Shown here piece after piece: positions 13,845-19,940 of a stretch of DNA of 28,292 bases. Position 1 is the stretch's first letter. Each line of letters starts with the position of its first letter. Source of the DNA: an uncultured Bacilli bacterium (GTDB taxonomy: Bacteria > Bacillota_I > Bacilli_A > RF39 > UBA660). A model generated the notes under the pieces. It was not told the origin of the DNA and did not search any database. It worked only from the letters and a program-made list of their open reading frames with translations. The stretch lies in assembly GCA_934162195.1 (NCBI GenBank), contig CAKPHO010000014.1, positions 1 to 28,292 on the forward strand. Direction: 5' to 3'. Position numbers and translations under genes: made by a program.

Positions 13845-16424
13845 CTACTCTGTTCTAAGCGCAACCACAGGATCTTTCTTTGATGCTATACGAGAAGGAA
13901 TTAATCCTGCTACTATTGTAAGTAACATACTAATAATAACTAAAAATATAGCCGCACTAAGTGGAACTTTAGTAACAATACTAACGCCTGTTATCATATG
14001 TATCAAACCATTAATTGGTAAAGTAAGAAGCGTTGTTATTAGTATACCAATAACACCAGATATAAAACCAACTATTAATGTTTCTGCATTAAATACCCTA
14101 GATATATCTTTTTTAGATGCCCCTATTGCCCTTAAAATACCGATTTCCTTTGTTCTTTCTAATACAGAAATATAAGTAATAATTCCAATCATAATAGATG
14201 AAACAATAAGTGATATAGCTACAAATGCAATTAGAACATAACTAATAGTATTAATTATTTGACTAACTGATTTCATCATTGTTCCAATAACATCAGTATA
14301 ATTAATAACATTTTCCTCTTTATTATTATCTCTTACATTCTTGTTATATTCTTCAATAATATCTATCAGATTATTTTTTGAATCAAAATCTTTAGGATAT
14401 ATGCTAATGCCTGATGGTGATGATATATCTACAGAACCAAGTTTTATTAAATTATTTTCATAACTAGAATTCTTGTTGTTTTTGTATGCTTCCATAATCC
14501 CGACTAATTCTTCACTACTTAATTTACTAAATTTTATTTTTTCTTCATCAGATAAAGAATTATAATCAAAATCACTATCTAATTCATCTTTTGGAAATTC
14601 TAATCCTGTAAAGACATTTACTTTTTTATTTGCCTCTTGTTCTTTTACAACAGCAGAATTATTTGTTTTATTAATAACATACTTCATTAAATCGCTAGTA
14701 TATCCTATTTGCCCACTTTTAGATGTCGCAACTGAATCATCATTTTGTTTTATAATACCCACTACTTTTATTTCTTCTGCGTCTTTAATTATTTGTTTCA
14801 TATATAAATCATCTTCTGATCTATCAATCCATAAATTATTAGTTTTTACATAATAATCTGAATTTAATACTAGTTTATATGATAGATTTAATAATTCATC
14901 ATAACTATAAACAGTCTCTTCACCAGGTTCAATTTTCTCACCATTTTGAATAGCTTTCATTTTTGATTTCAATTCATTTTGATCTTTTAATCCAAGTGAA
15001 TATAAAGTATAATCGCTAATTTCATTATTTTTTCCTACAATCAAAACAACCTCATTATATTTAGTAGGCCAAAAACCAGCTAATAAATCATATTGTGATT
15101 TTAATAATTCATCGTTGTCAATTAATTCTTCCCATACATTATTATTACCCATCATTGACGATGAAGACATCACTTGACTATAAGAATTAGTCATTCCAAT
15201 TGTTTCTAAAATAGTACTTGGATTAACTTTTACGATATCATTATCAGTATCATTTTTATATAAATTTATATCAAGATTATAACTGTATTTAATAGCGTTA
15301 CTGTTTTCTTTTATTTTACTAGTGTCTGATTCAATATATTCTTTTAAAGCCTTTAAATTATTAGTTGATATTTTACTAGATAAATTTGCCATCAAATCAT
15401 CCATAATATCAGATGAATATATTTTTCCATCTTCTCTTTTTTCAGAACTCTTATTTTCACCCATCATCATATCAATCATATTACTCATATCAATTGTTGA
15501 TTCCTCTATCGTTAGAGGATAGGAAGATAATGTATCTTCTTCTACTTTATTGATATAATCTTGGACACCAGTTGATATAGCAAGAATTAAAGCAATCCCA
15601 ATAATTCCAATTGATCCCGCAAAAGAAGTTAAAATAGTTCTACCTTTTTTAGTCATTAAATTATTTAAACTCAAGTGTAAAGCAGTTAAAAATTTCATGG
15701 ACGTTCTTCTTTTAGTATTATTTGCTTTTTCCTCTTTTGAAGTTTCTTTTACTGAATCAGAATCACCAATTATTTTACCGTCTAAAATCTTAATAATACG
15801 ACTTGAGTATTTTTGGGCTAAATCAGGATTATGTGTAACCATAATAACTAATTTATCTTTAGAAATATTTTTTAAAATTTCCATAACTTGAATACTCGTC
15901 TTTGTATCAAGTGCTCCCGTAGGTTCATCTGCTAAAATAATATCTGGATTATTAACTAAAGCTCTTGCAATAGCAACTCTTTGCATCTGTCCACCAGATA
16001 ATTGATTTGGTTTTTTATTTATATTATTTTTTAATCCTACTTCTTCTAAAACTTTAATAGCTCTTTTTCTTCTTTCTTTTTTCGATACGCCAGAAATAGT
16101 TAAAGCTAACTCAACATTAGATAAAACAGTTTGATGTCCTATCAAATTATAATTTTGAAAAACAAAACCTACTGAATAATTCCTATAACTATCCCAGTCT
16201 CGATCTTTGAAATACTTGGTTGACTTACCATTAATAATAAGATCACCTGAAGTATATCTATCCAGACCACCAATAATATTTAAAAGAGTTGTTTTACCAC
16301 AACCACTTGGTCCCAAAATGGAAACAAACTCTGATTTTCTAAACGTAATATTGATGCCATCTAAAGCTTTTAATCTTTCATTACCAGTTGTATATATTTT
16401 TGTTGTATTTTTTAATTTTAACAT
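13845..16424 (-). CDS. MacB-like ABC transporter, ATPase fused to FtsX-type permease
   Basis: 859 residues. Residues 1-225 form an ABC ATPase of the MacB/LolD class: Walker A GPSGCGKT (about 38-45), Q-loop VFQNYNLIGHQTVLSNVE, signature LSGGQMQR, Walker B IILADEPTGALD and the H-loop THN. After a short charged linker a membrane helix (about 260-282, TILTSFAGSIGIIGIALILAI) leads into an extracytoplasmic domain of about 430 residues. Three C-terminal helices follow with the FtsX hallmark LERTKEIGILRAIGASKKDI. The fusion order is that of MacB, a mechanotransmission exporter of peptides, lipids or drugs. No fusion-protein partner (MacA) is beside it, which is common in Gram-positives. AAAGGAG lies 4 bases before the ATG; a perfect sigma-A promoter lies 60 bp upstream. 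It ends R-T-E-stop at 13845. Confidence 0.92.
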   Translation of the reverse strand: MLKLKNTTKIYTTGNERLKALDGINITFRKSEFVSILGPSGCGKTTLLNIIGGLDRYTSGDLIINGKSTKYFKDRDWDSYRNYSVGFVFQNYNLIGHQTVLSNVELALTISGVSKKERRKRAIKVLEEVGLKNNINKKPNQLSGGQMQRVAIARALVNNPDIILADEPTGALDTKTSIQVMEILKNISKDKLVIMVTHNPDLAQKYSSRIIKILDGKIIGDSDSVKETSKEEKANNTKRRTSMKFLTALHLSLNNLMTKKGRTILTSFAGSIGIIGIALILAISTGVQDYINKVEEDTLSSYPLTIEESTIDMSNMIDMMMGENKSSEKREDGKIYSSDIMDDLMANLSSKISTNNLKALKEYIESDTSKIKENSNAIKYSYNLDINLYKNDTDNDIVKVNPSTILETIGMTNSYSQVMSSSSMMGNNNVWEELIDNDELLKSQYDLLAGFWPTKYNEVVLIVGKNNEISDYTLYSLGLKDQNELKSKMKAIQNGEKIEPGEETVYSYDELLNLSYKLVLNSDYYVKTNNLWIDRSEDDLYMKQIIKDAEEIKVVGIIKQNDDSVATSKSGQIGYTSDLMKYVINKTNNSAVVKEQEANKKVNVFTGLEFPKDELDSDFDYNSLSDEEKIKFSKLSSEELVGIMEAYKNNKNSSYENNLIKLGSVDISSPSGISIYPKDFDSKNNLIDIIEEYNKNVRDNNKEENVINYTDVIGTMMKSVSQIINTISYVLIAFVAISLIVSSIMIGIITYISVLERTKEIGILRAIGASKKDISRVFNAETLIVGFISGVIGILITTLLTLPINGLIHMITGVSIVTKVPLSAAIFLVIISMLLTIVAGLIPSRIASKKDPVVALRTE

Positions 16425-16480
16425 AAAACTCCTTTCATATTATAAGTTTATTTTTTTTACACTCTTTAATCACATTAAGC

Positions 16481-16509
16481 ATTATATATTGTCATAAAAT
16501 ATCTGTCAA
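16481..16509 (-). promoter_or_regulatory. Consensus sigma-A promoter of the MacB-like gene
   Basis: -35 TTGACA (16509-16504), 17-bp spacer, -10 TATAAT (16486-16481): a full match to consensus, with start near 16474 and a leader of about 50 nt. A TGACAnATAT-like motif is repeated 14 bp apart across the -35 and spacer. It could bind a regulator, since an unregulated perfect promoter would be unusual for an exporter. Confidence 0.88.
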
Positions 16510-16586
16510 ACGCATATTTTTCAAAATCGCAATAGTTACTCAAACAAATATTTATTTTTCTTTTTGGCAATTATTAAATTTTAGTA

Positions 16587-16621
16587 ATAAAAAATGTAAT
16601 AAATATTAATTTATTACATTT
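16587..16621 (-). terminator. Terminator of the 16.6-kb hypothetical gene
   Basis: Perfect 13-bp stem AAATGTAATAAAT/ATTTATTACATTT (16592-16621) with a 4-nt loop. It has T-runs on both sides, so it can work in either direction. The stem includes the stop codon and last Met codon of the gene. Confidence 0.8.
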
Positions 16622-17279
16622 TTTTACTTTCATTAGTTTTTTCTTCTGCTACAGCTAAAATATCATCACGCAACCTTGTTAACAATAAAATCTCTTCTCT
16701 TGTATGTTTAATTGATGATATGTTTATTAATGCTTCTTTTTCAATTCTTTCTATAACATTACGATAAAGATTATCATGATTTACTTCTTTATTATCATAA
16801 AAATCTAGAAACATATTTATATATATTCTTAACAATTCATCATCTAATTCCACATATCCATCTTTATTTAGTTTATCAACTAAATATCTTTGTTTTTCAT
16901 TAACAACGAAATTATCGAGAAAAACATAACTATCGTCATCATTGTACTGTTTAAAAAACTGATTATATGTTAAATCTATTAAGTAAGGCACCATTTTTCC
17001 ATCTACATAAAAAACAATAATATTTGAATAATGTGTAAGTGGTATATCTAAATCCTTATTAATATTTAACAAAGATCCATTTAACCCACCTCTCATAATC
17101 ATCTCTGTTCCAACATCTAGCGTTGTTGCAAAACAAACCTTATAATCACATTTATTAGAATTATCTATTCCATATTCTTTTTTTATCCTTGTACAATAGT
17201 AATCTAAAAAATACATTGCTTCTTCTTCTGTTAAAACCATTTGATTACGAGTTTTATTAAGAATATCATTTATATTCAT
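16614..17279 (-). CDS. Hypothetical protein, possibly transglutaminase/cysteine-protease-like
   Basis: 221 residues, soluble, no signal peptide. I do not recognise the family. The middle shows KCDYKVCFATTLDVGTE, then PLTHYSNIIVFYVDGK and VPYLIDLTYNQFF. The spacing Cys ... His-(about 16)-Asp followed by LTYNQF recalls the Cys-His-Asp core of transglutaminase-like folds, but the usual Cys environment is not obvious. The last 60 residues are helical and charged. AGGTGATTAT precedes the ATG at 17279. It lies alone between the MacB promoter and the divergent vanY gene and has its own terminator. The gene is clearly real from ribosome-binding site, codon use and terminator; function remains open. 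Confidence 0.7.
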   Translation of the reverse strand: MNINDILNKTRNQMVLTEEEAMYFLDYYCTRIKKEYGIDNSNKCDYKVCFATTLDVGTEMIMRGGLNGSLLNINKDLDIPLTHYSNIIVFYVDGKMVPYLIDLTYNQFFKQYNDDDSYVFLDNFVVNEKQRYLVDKLNKDGYVELDDELLRIYINMFLDFYDNKEVNHDNLYRNVIERIEKEALINISSIKHTREEILLLTRLRDDILAVAEEKTNESKKM

Positions 17280-17329
17280 ATAATCACCTATTTAATCTTA
17301 TCACATAATAAATAATTTGTCTTATTTTA

Positions 17330-17361
17330 TTGAAACAAATTAACTTATTTCTTCATATAAT
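17330..17361 (+). promoter_or_regulatory. Probable promoter of the vanY-type gene
   Basis: A -10 TATAAT at 17356-17361 lies 14 bases before the coding start. TTGAAA at 17330-17335 would be the -35 but with a long 20-bp spacer, so the -35 is uncertain. The start would fall very near the GTGGTGAT ribosome-binding site. Confidence 0.4.
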
Positions 17362-17375
17362 ATAGTGGTGATACT

Positions 17376-18059
17376 ATGAGTACTAAATCCTTTAAAGCTT
17401 GCTTTTATACTGTTTTAACGCTTCTTATTTTAATTTTTTATACCAAAGATATTGATCTTTTCGGCAATAATTATTACAAAAATATTAAAACTATTACTGA
17501 GCCTGATATATATTTAGTTTTGGTTAATAAAGAATATAAACTTCCTGAAAATTATGTTCCTAGTAAATTAGAGCTTATATCTAATGAATTTGCTAATGAA
17601 AATAAATACTTAAGAGAGAAAGCAAAAATTGCTTTTGAAACTTTAAGTAAAGACGCTAAAAATTTAGGATATAGAGTTGTTGCAGTTTCGACTTATCGTG
17701 ATTATGAATACCAAGACAAGCTTTACAATATGTACGTACAAGAAAAAGGCATAGATTACGCAGATAAATGTTCTGCTCGTCCTGGTCACTCCGAACATCA
17801 AACTGGCCTTGCTGTTGATGTAGAAGGATCTAATCGTGATTATGATGAATTTGAAAACTCTGAAGAGTTTGTATGGATGAAAGAAAATGCATATAAATAT
17901 GGATTTATTTTAAGATACCCTAAAGGAAAAGAAAAAATTACTGGATTTAAATATGAACCTTGGCATTATCGTTACGTAGGATTAGATGTTGCTAAAACTA
18001 TACATGATGAAAAATTAACACTTGAAGAATACTATGATAAATATATTAATTTAAATTAG
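17376..18059 (+). CDS. VanY-type D-alanyl-D-alanine carboxypeptidase (peptidase M15B)
   Basis: 227 residues with an N-terminal membrane anchor (about 7-24), so the catalytic domain lies outside the cell. It removes the terminal D-Ala from peptidoglycan stem peptides. The metal site is intact: STYRDYEYQ, then SARPGHSEHQTGLAVDVEGS (zinc ligands His and Asp in HQTGLAVD) and EPWHYRYVG (catalytic Glu and third ligand His). GTGGTGATACT precedes the ATG. It is followed 42 bp later by a CmpB-family membrane protein on the same strand. There are no vanR/S/H/A/X-like genes nearby, so it is better read as a general wall-trimming enzyme than a glycopeptide-resistance gene. Confidence 0.9.
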   Translation: MSTKSFKACFYTVLTLLILIFYTKDIDLFGNNYYKNIKTITEPDIYLVLVNKEYKLPENYVPSKLELISNEFANENKYLREKAKIAFETLSKDAKNLGYRVVAVSTYRDYEYQDKLYNMYVQEKGIDYADKCSARPGHSEHQTGLAVDVEGSNRDYDEFENSEEFVWMKENAYKYGFILRYPKGKEKITGFKYEPWHYRYVGLDVAKTIHDEKLTLEEYYDKYINLN

Positions 18060-18101
18060 TATATAATTTAATTTATTTTCCACCATAATAAAGGTGATAC
18101 T

Positions 18102-18605
18102 ATGTACTATTTAAATTACTTCTTTCTTTATTCTATTATTGGATATTTATTTGAAACAATATTTTTATTTTTAATTCATAACGGTGGAAATAGTGGTTAT
18201 CTATATGGACCATGGACTCCAGTTTATGGTATAGGTATTATTCTTATTATACTTATTTCTAATTTTGTTTTTAAAAACGTAAAGAAAAATAAAATTATTC
18301 AATCAATAATTATTTTTCTTTGGGTATCGCTCGCTCTTACCATTATTGAGTGGATTGGTGGCATAACAATTGAATACTTATTTCATATCACATTTTGGAA
18401 TTATAGTAAATTTAAATTAGCTATGGGGAAATATGTTGCTATTGAAATATCTTTAGTTTGGGGCGTTCTAGCTCTAGCATTTATTTATCTTTTCAAAGAT
18501 ATTAGTGATAAATTAGTAAATAAAATTCCTAAATGGCTAACTTATACTTTGGTTATATTATTTATTATTGATAACATCTTTTCTATTTTAAAATATACAA
18601 AATAA
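18102..18605 (+). CDS. CmpB-family (putative ABC-transporter type IV) membrane protein
   Basis: 167 residues with five hydrophobic segments. The first outer loop reads SGYLYGPWTPVYGIG and later ALTIIEWIGGITIEYLF ... FWNYSKFKLAMGKYVAIE. This order (GPW-P-YG, E-x-GG-E, WxYS) is the signature of the PF06541 family, membrane proteins long annotated as ABC-transporter-like although most have no ATPase partner; function is not known. AAAGGTGATACT precedes the ATG. It is probably co-transcribed with the carboxypeptidase 42 bp upstream and closed by a good terminator. A role at the cell envelope is an inference from that pairing. Confidence 0.85.
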   Translation: MYYLNYFFLYSIIGYLFETIFLFLIHNGGNSGYLYGPWTPVYGIGIILIILISNFVFKNVKKNKIIQSIIIFLWVSLALTIIEWIGGITIEYLFHITFWNYSKFKLAMGKYVAIEISLVWGVLALAFIYLFKDISDKLVNKIPKWLTYTLVILFIIDNIFSILKYTK

Positions 18606-18628
18606 AAGCACCTTAAAGTGCTTTTTTT
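18605..18628 (+). terminator. Terminator of the vanY-cmpB pair
   Basis: Stem AAAGCAC/GTGCTTT with a 6-nt loop, continuing into seven T on the plus strand, directly after the stop codon. Confidence 0.88.
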
Positions 18629-18691
18629 GTATATTTTATCACATTTTAACAAAAACTCATCTGTTTGCTTATTTTATGAATCTACTTATTA

Positions 18692-18697
18692 TATAAT
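18692..18697 (+). promoter_or_regulatory. -10 box of the toxin-like gene
   Basis: TATAAT, about 66 bp before the ATG at 18763, with start expected near 18704 (AGCAGGAAC). No good -35 stands 16-18 bp upstream; TTGCTT at 18665 is 21 bp away. Confidence 0.45.
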
Positions 18698-18762
18698 TTT
18701 AGCAGGAACATTTGATGTGAGTGTCGTCCTCCAATCTTAAAAGAGAAAGGGAGTAGATAAAA

Positions 18763-18855
18763 ATGAAAACTAAGACTTTTATAATAAAAGTTCTAAAGCT
18801 CATTGCTATCATTTTGTTACTTTCTACCTTACTGGTGTTAGCAATAAAAAAATAG
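18763..18855 (+). CDS. Small hydrophobic peptide, candidate type I toxin
   Basis: 30 residues, starting MKTKTFIIKVLKL and ending LLVLAIKK. It has a basic N-terminus, one membrane-spanning stretch (about 7-28) and a Lys-Lys tail. AAAGGGAG lies 9 bases before the ATG. The 5' leader can fold (AGGA.ACA.TT with AGTGT.TCCT). The stop codon overlaps a bidirectional terminator, and a convergent RNA with its own consensus promoter comes from the other side. This is the architecture of Fst/Ldr/TxpA-type type I toxins, which are small membrane-damaging peptides kept silent by an antisense RNA. No sequence-level family match is claimed. The alternative is a small membrane regulator peptide. Confidence 0.6.
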   Translation: MKTKTFIIKVLKLIAIILLLSTLLVLAIKK

Positions 18856-18881
18856 ACACTCTTCAGCATAAATAGAGTGTC
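18855..18881. terminator. Bidirectional terminator shared by toxin-like gene and antisense RNA
   Basis: Stem GACACTCT/AGAGTGTC with an 11-nt loop. On the minus strand it is followed by TATTTTTTT, a good terminator for the antisense RNA. On the plus strand the T-richness is weaker (ATGCTATTTTATT). Confidence 0.75.
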
Positions 18882-18894
18882 ATGCTATTTTATT

Positions 18895-18936
18895 AGAGGT
18901 GACATTCACTTGCAAAATTAAATGTTCCTCTTTTTT
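18895..18936 (+). terminator. Possible distal terminator of the toxin-like mRNA
   Basis: AGAGG..ACATT pairs with AATGT..CCTCT, followed by a plus-strand T-run (TTTTTTATTTT). If the toxin mRNA reads this far, this 3' hairpin can also pair with its 5' leader, which carries GGAACATTTGATGTGAGTGT. Such 5'-3' folding is seen in other type I toxin mRNAs. Confidence 0.45.
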
Positions 18937-18967
18937 ATTTTATGCAAGTTTTCTTGCTTACATACTG

Positions 18968-18996
18968 ATAATAACATAATTTATTACTATTGTCAA
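18968..18996 (-). promoter_or_regulatory. Promoter of the antisense RNA
   Basis: -35 TTGACA (18996-18991), 17-bp spacer, -10 TATTAT (18973-18968). It is much stronger than the toxin promoter, as expected for a type I antitoxin. Confidence 0.8.
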
Positions 18997-19026
18997 AAAG
19001 TGATTTTTTACATAATCATTTAAAAT

Positions 19027-19134
19027 TCATATTATTTTGGTTATTCCTTCGATATCAACAACATCAGTATTGTAATATTTACCATCCTGAACTTTTAATT
19101 TCAAGACGTGACAATTTGTCACGCTTCCTTTTTT
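19027..19134 (-). pseudogene. Relic of a BRO/DinD-like phage antirepressor gene
   Basis: A 35-codon open stretch between TGA codons, with no start and no ribosome-binding site. It reads VTNCHVLKLKVQDGKYYNTD and then VVDIEGITKII. This order (VTNCHxLKL, DGKxxxTDVxDxEGI, RII) is a conserved internal segment of BRO-N/DinD-type antirepressor proteins. In intact members it is followed by QSIPSPKAEPF, which is missing here. The recognisable sequence ends about 30 bp before the antisense-RNA promoter. Together with the RhuM gene at the left edge it suggests past phage-derived DNA in this neighbourhood. The identification rests on memory of the family motif, not on a search. Confidence 0.55.
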
Positions 19135-19141
19135 TCACCAT

Positions 19142-19172
19142 AAAAAACCAGCGATTTTTTCGTTGGTTTTTT
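19142..19172 (-). terminator. Terminator of the CotD-like gene
   Basis: Stem AAAAAACCAACGA/TCGCTGGTTTTTT (one mismatch or wobble) with a short loop, ending in T-runs on both strands. It lies five bases past the stop at 19177 and may also stop plus-strand transcripts. Confidence 0.8.
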
Positions 19173-19176
19173 CACA

Positions 19177-19488
19177 TTACATATTTGTGTTGTTAAATCC
19201 TTGATTAGCAAGACCACTACAACTTCCACAGTCATTATTTACAACAACATTTTCTTCAGAACAAGAATATTGTGGAGTATATGTATGTGTATAGATATGT
19301 TTATTTATAGTGTGTGTATGAATTGGACAGCAATGTGGTACTTCATGATAGAACTCTTTTTCAATACATTTATTAATAGTTGGTTCTATAACTGGTTGTT
19401 CCATCATTGGTTGATTACAACATCCACCACCGAATCCAAAAGCATTACCTATTTGACGATTGCATCCACAGTTTCTATTAAATAACAT
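19177..19488 (-). CDS. CotD-like Cys/His-rich protein
   Basis: 103 residues with many Cys and His and no signal peptide. The N-terminus is MLFNRNCGCNR, then GFGGGCCNQP. The core reads PVIEPTINKCIEKEFYHEVP, HCCPIHTHTINKHIYTHTYT and PQYSCSEENVV. The PT..K...KEFYHEVPHCCPIHTH..N.HI..H pattern is that of CotD-family inner spore-coat proteins (longer here, with extra Gly/Cys ends). It may also bind metal. AAGGGGG lies 8 bases before the ATG. There is no other sporulation gene in the window, so whether this organism makes spores is open. Confidence 0.72.
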   Translation of the reverse strand: MLFNRNCGCNRQIGNAFGFGGGCCNQPMMEQPVIEPTINKCIEKEFYHEVPHCCPIHTHTINKHIYTHTYTPQYSCSEENVVVNNDCGSCSGLANQGFNNTNM

Positions 19489-19552
19489 TTAAAATCCCCC
19501 TTACCTAGTTTATCATATGAGGTAAGTCTATTTATGAATATGTTATTTGCCT

Positions 19553-19903
19553 TTAAACTCTATAATTATCTTTAATCCATGTCATAATTGTATTAACCAC
19601 ATAATCCACTTCTTTATCAGTTAATATTTTGTTCTTATTTATTTTGTGCCACTTCTCTAAGCATCCTCTACAACACGTAGCTGTAGCGTGTTGAGCTAAA
19701 AAGACTGGATGTCCTCTCATTGGTGTTTGTTTTCCATCTACTAAGTTAGATACGTCTTTTAATCTTTTATTGACAAAATCATAAGCATGACTTTCTATTT
19801 TATCTAGTCCTTTTTCTTTTATATATAAAATATCCTTTTCTTTCAAATGAAAACTAGATCTAAATTTTGATTTAGCTAATCTATCAAATATATCATTACT
19901 CAT
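19553..19903 (-). CDS. DUF4186 family protein
   Basis: 116 residues, close to the full family length. It is conserved throughout: RLAKSKFRSSFHLKEKDILY, then HAYDFVNKRL, DGKQTPMRGHPVFLAQHATA, TCCRGCLEKWH and YVVNTIMTWI. The CCRGC cluster with neighbouring His residues looks like a metal site. The family has no known function. AGGTGATAAA precedes the ATG. The start is only 14 bases after the T-run of the ffh terminator, leaving no room for a promoter, so expression must come from ffh read-through or from inside ffh. Confidence 0.88.
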   Translation of the reverse strand: MSNDIFDRLAKSKFRSSFHLKEKDILYIKEKGLDKIESHAYDFVNKRLKDVSNLVDGKQTPMRGHPVFLAQHATATCCRGCLEKWHKINKNKILTDKEVDYVVNTIMTWIKDNYRV

Positions 19904-19916
19904 TTTATCACCTACT

Positions 19917-19937
19917 AAAAAAGAAAGTTAAACTTTC
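19917..19937 (-). terminator. Short terminator-like hairpin after ffh
   Basis: Inverted repeat GAAAGTT/AACTTTC with a minimal loop and six T following on the minus strand. The stem is short, so it is likely leaky and lets the DUF4186 gene be read from ffh. Confidence 0.55.
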
Positions 19938-19940
19938 CTT

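Larger units (their letters stand above)
18845..18961 (-). ncRNA. Convergent antisense RNA, candidate type I antitoxin
   Basis: From the promoter at 18968-18996 a transcript of about 110-115 nt is predicted. It has a 5' hairpin GCAAG-AAAA-CTTGC, an A-rich single strand TAAAATAAAAAAG, a second hairpin AGAGGAACATT/AATGTCACCTCT (18895-18931), and the terminator hairpin shared with the toxin gene. The last part is directly antisense to the toxin 3' end. The second hairpin is quasi-palindromic like the toxin 5' leader (both contain AGGAACATTT), so its arms can pair with it. A closely similar RNA sequence lies at 13.7-13.8 kb. Ends are inferred. Confidence 0.6.

Noticed and set aside
19107..19123. 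Palindrome CGTGACAA-T-TTGTCACG as operator or terminator
   Set aside because: It falls within the VTNCHV codons of the BRO/DinD relic, and the T-run is displaced; it may be a chance palindrome in old coding sequence.
18990..19196. 68-codon plus-strand frame
   Set aside because: It runs across the antisense promoter and antirepressor relic, has no ribosome-binding site and no protein-like pattern.
19500..19550. SigK-like CATAnnnTA box before the CotD-like gene
   Set aside because: CATATGATA fits the -10, but no AC-type -35 stands at the right distance; too weak to call.
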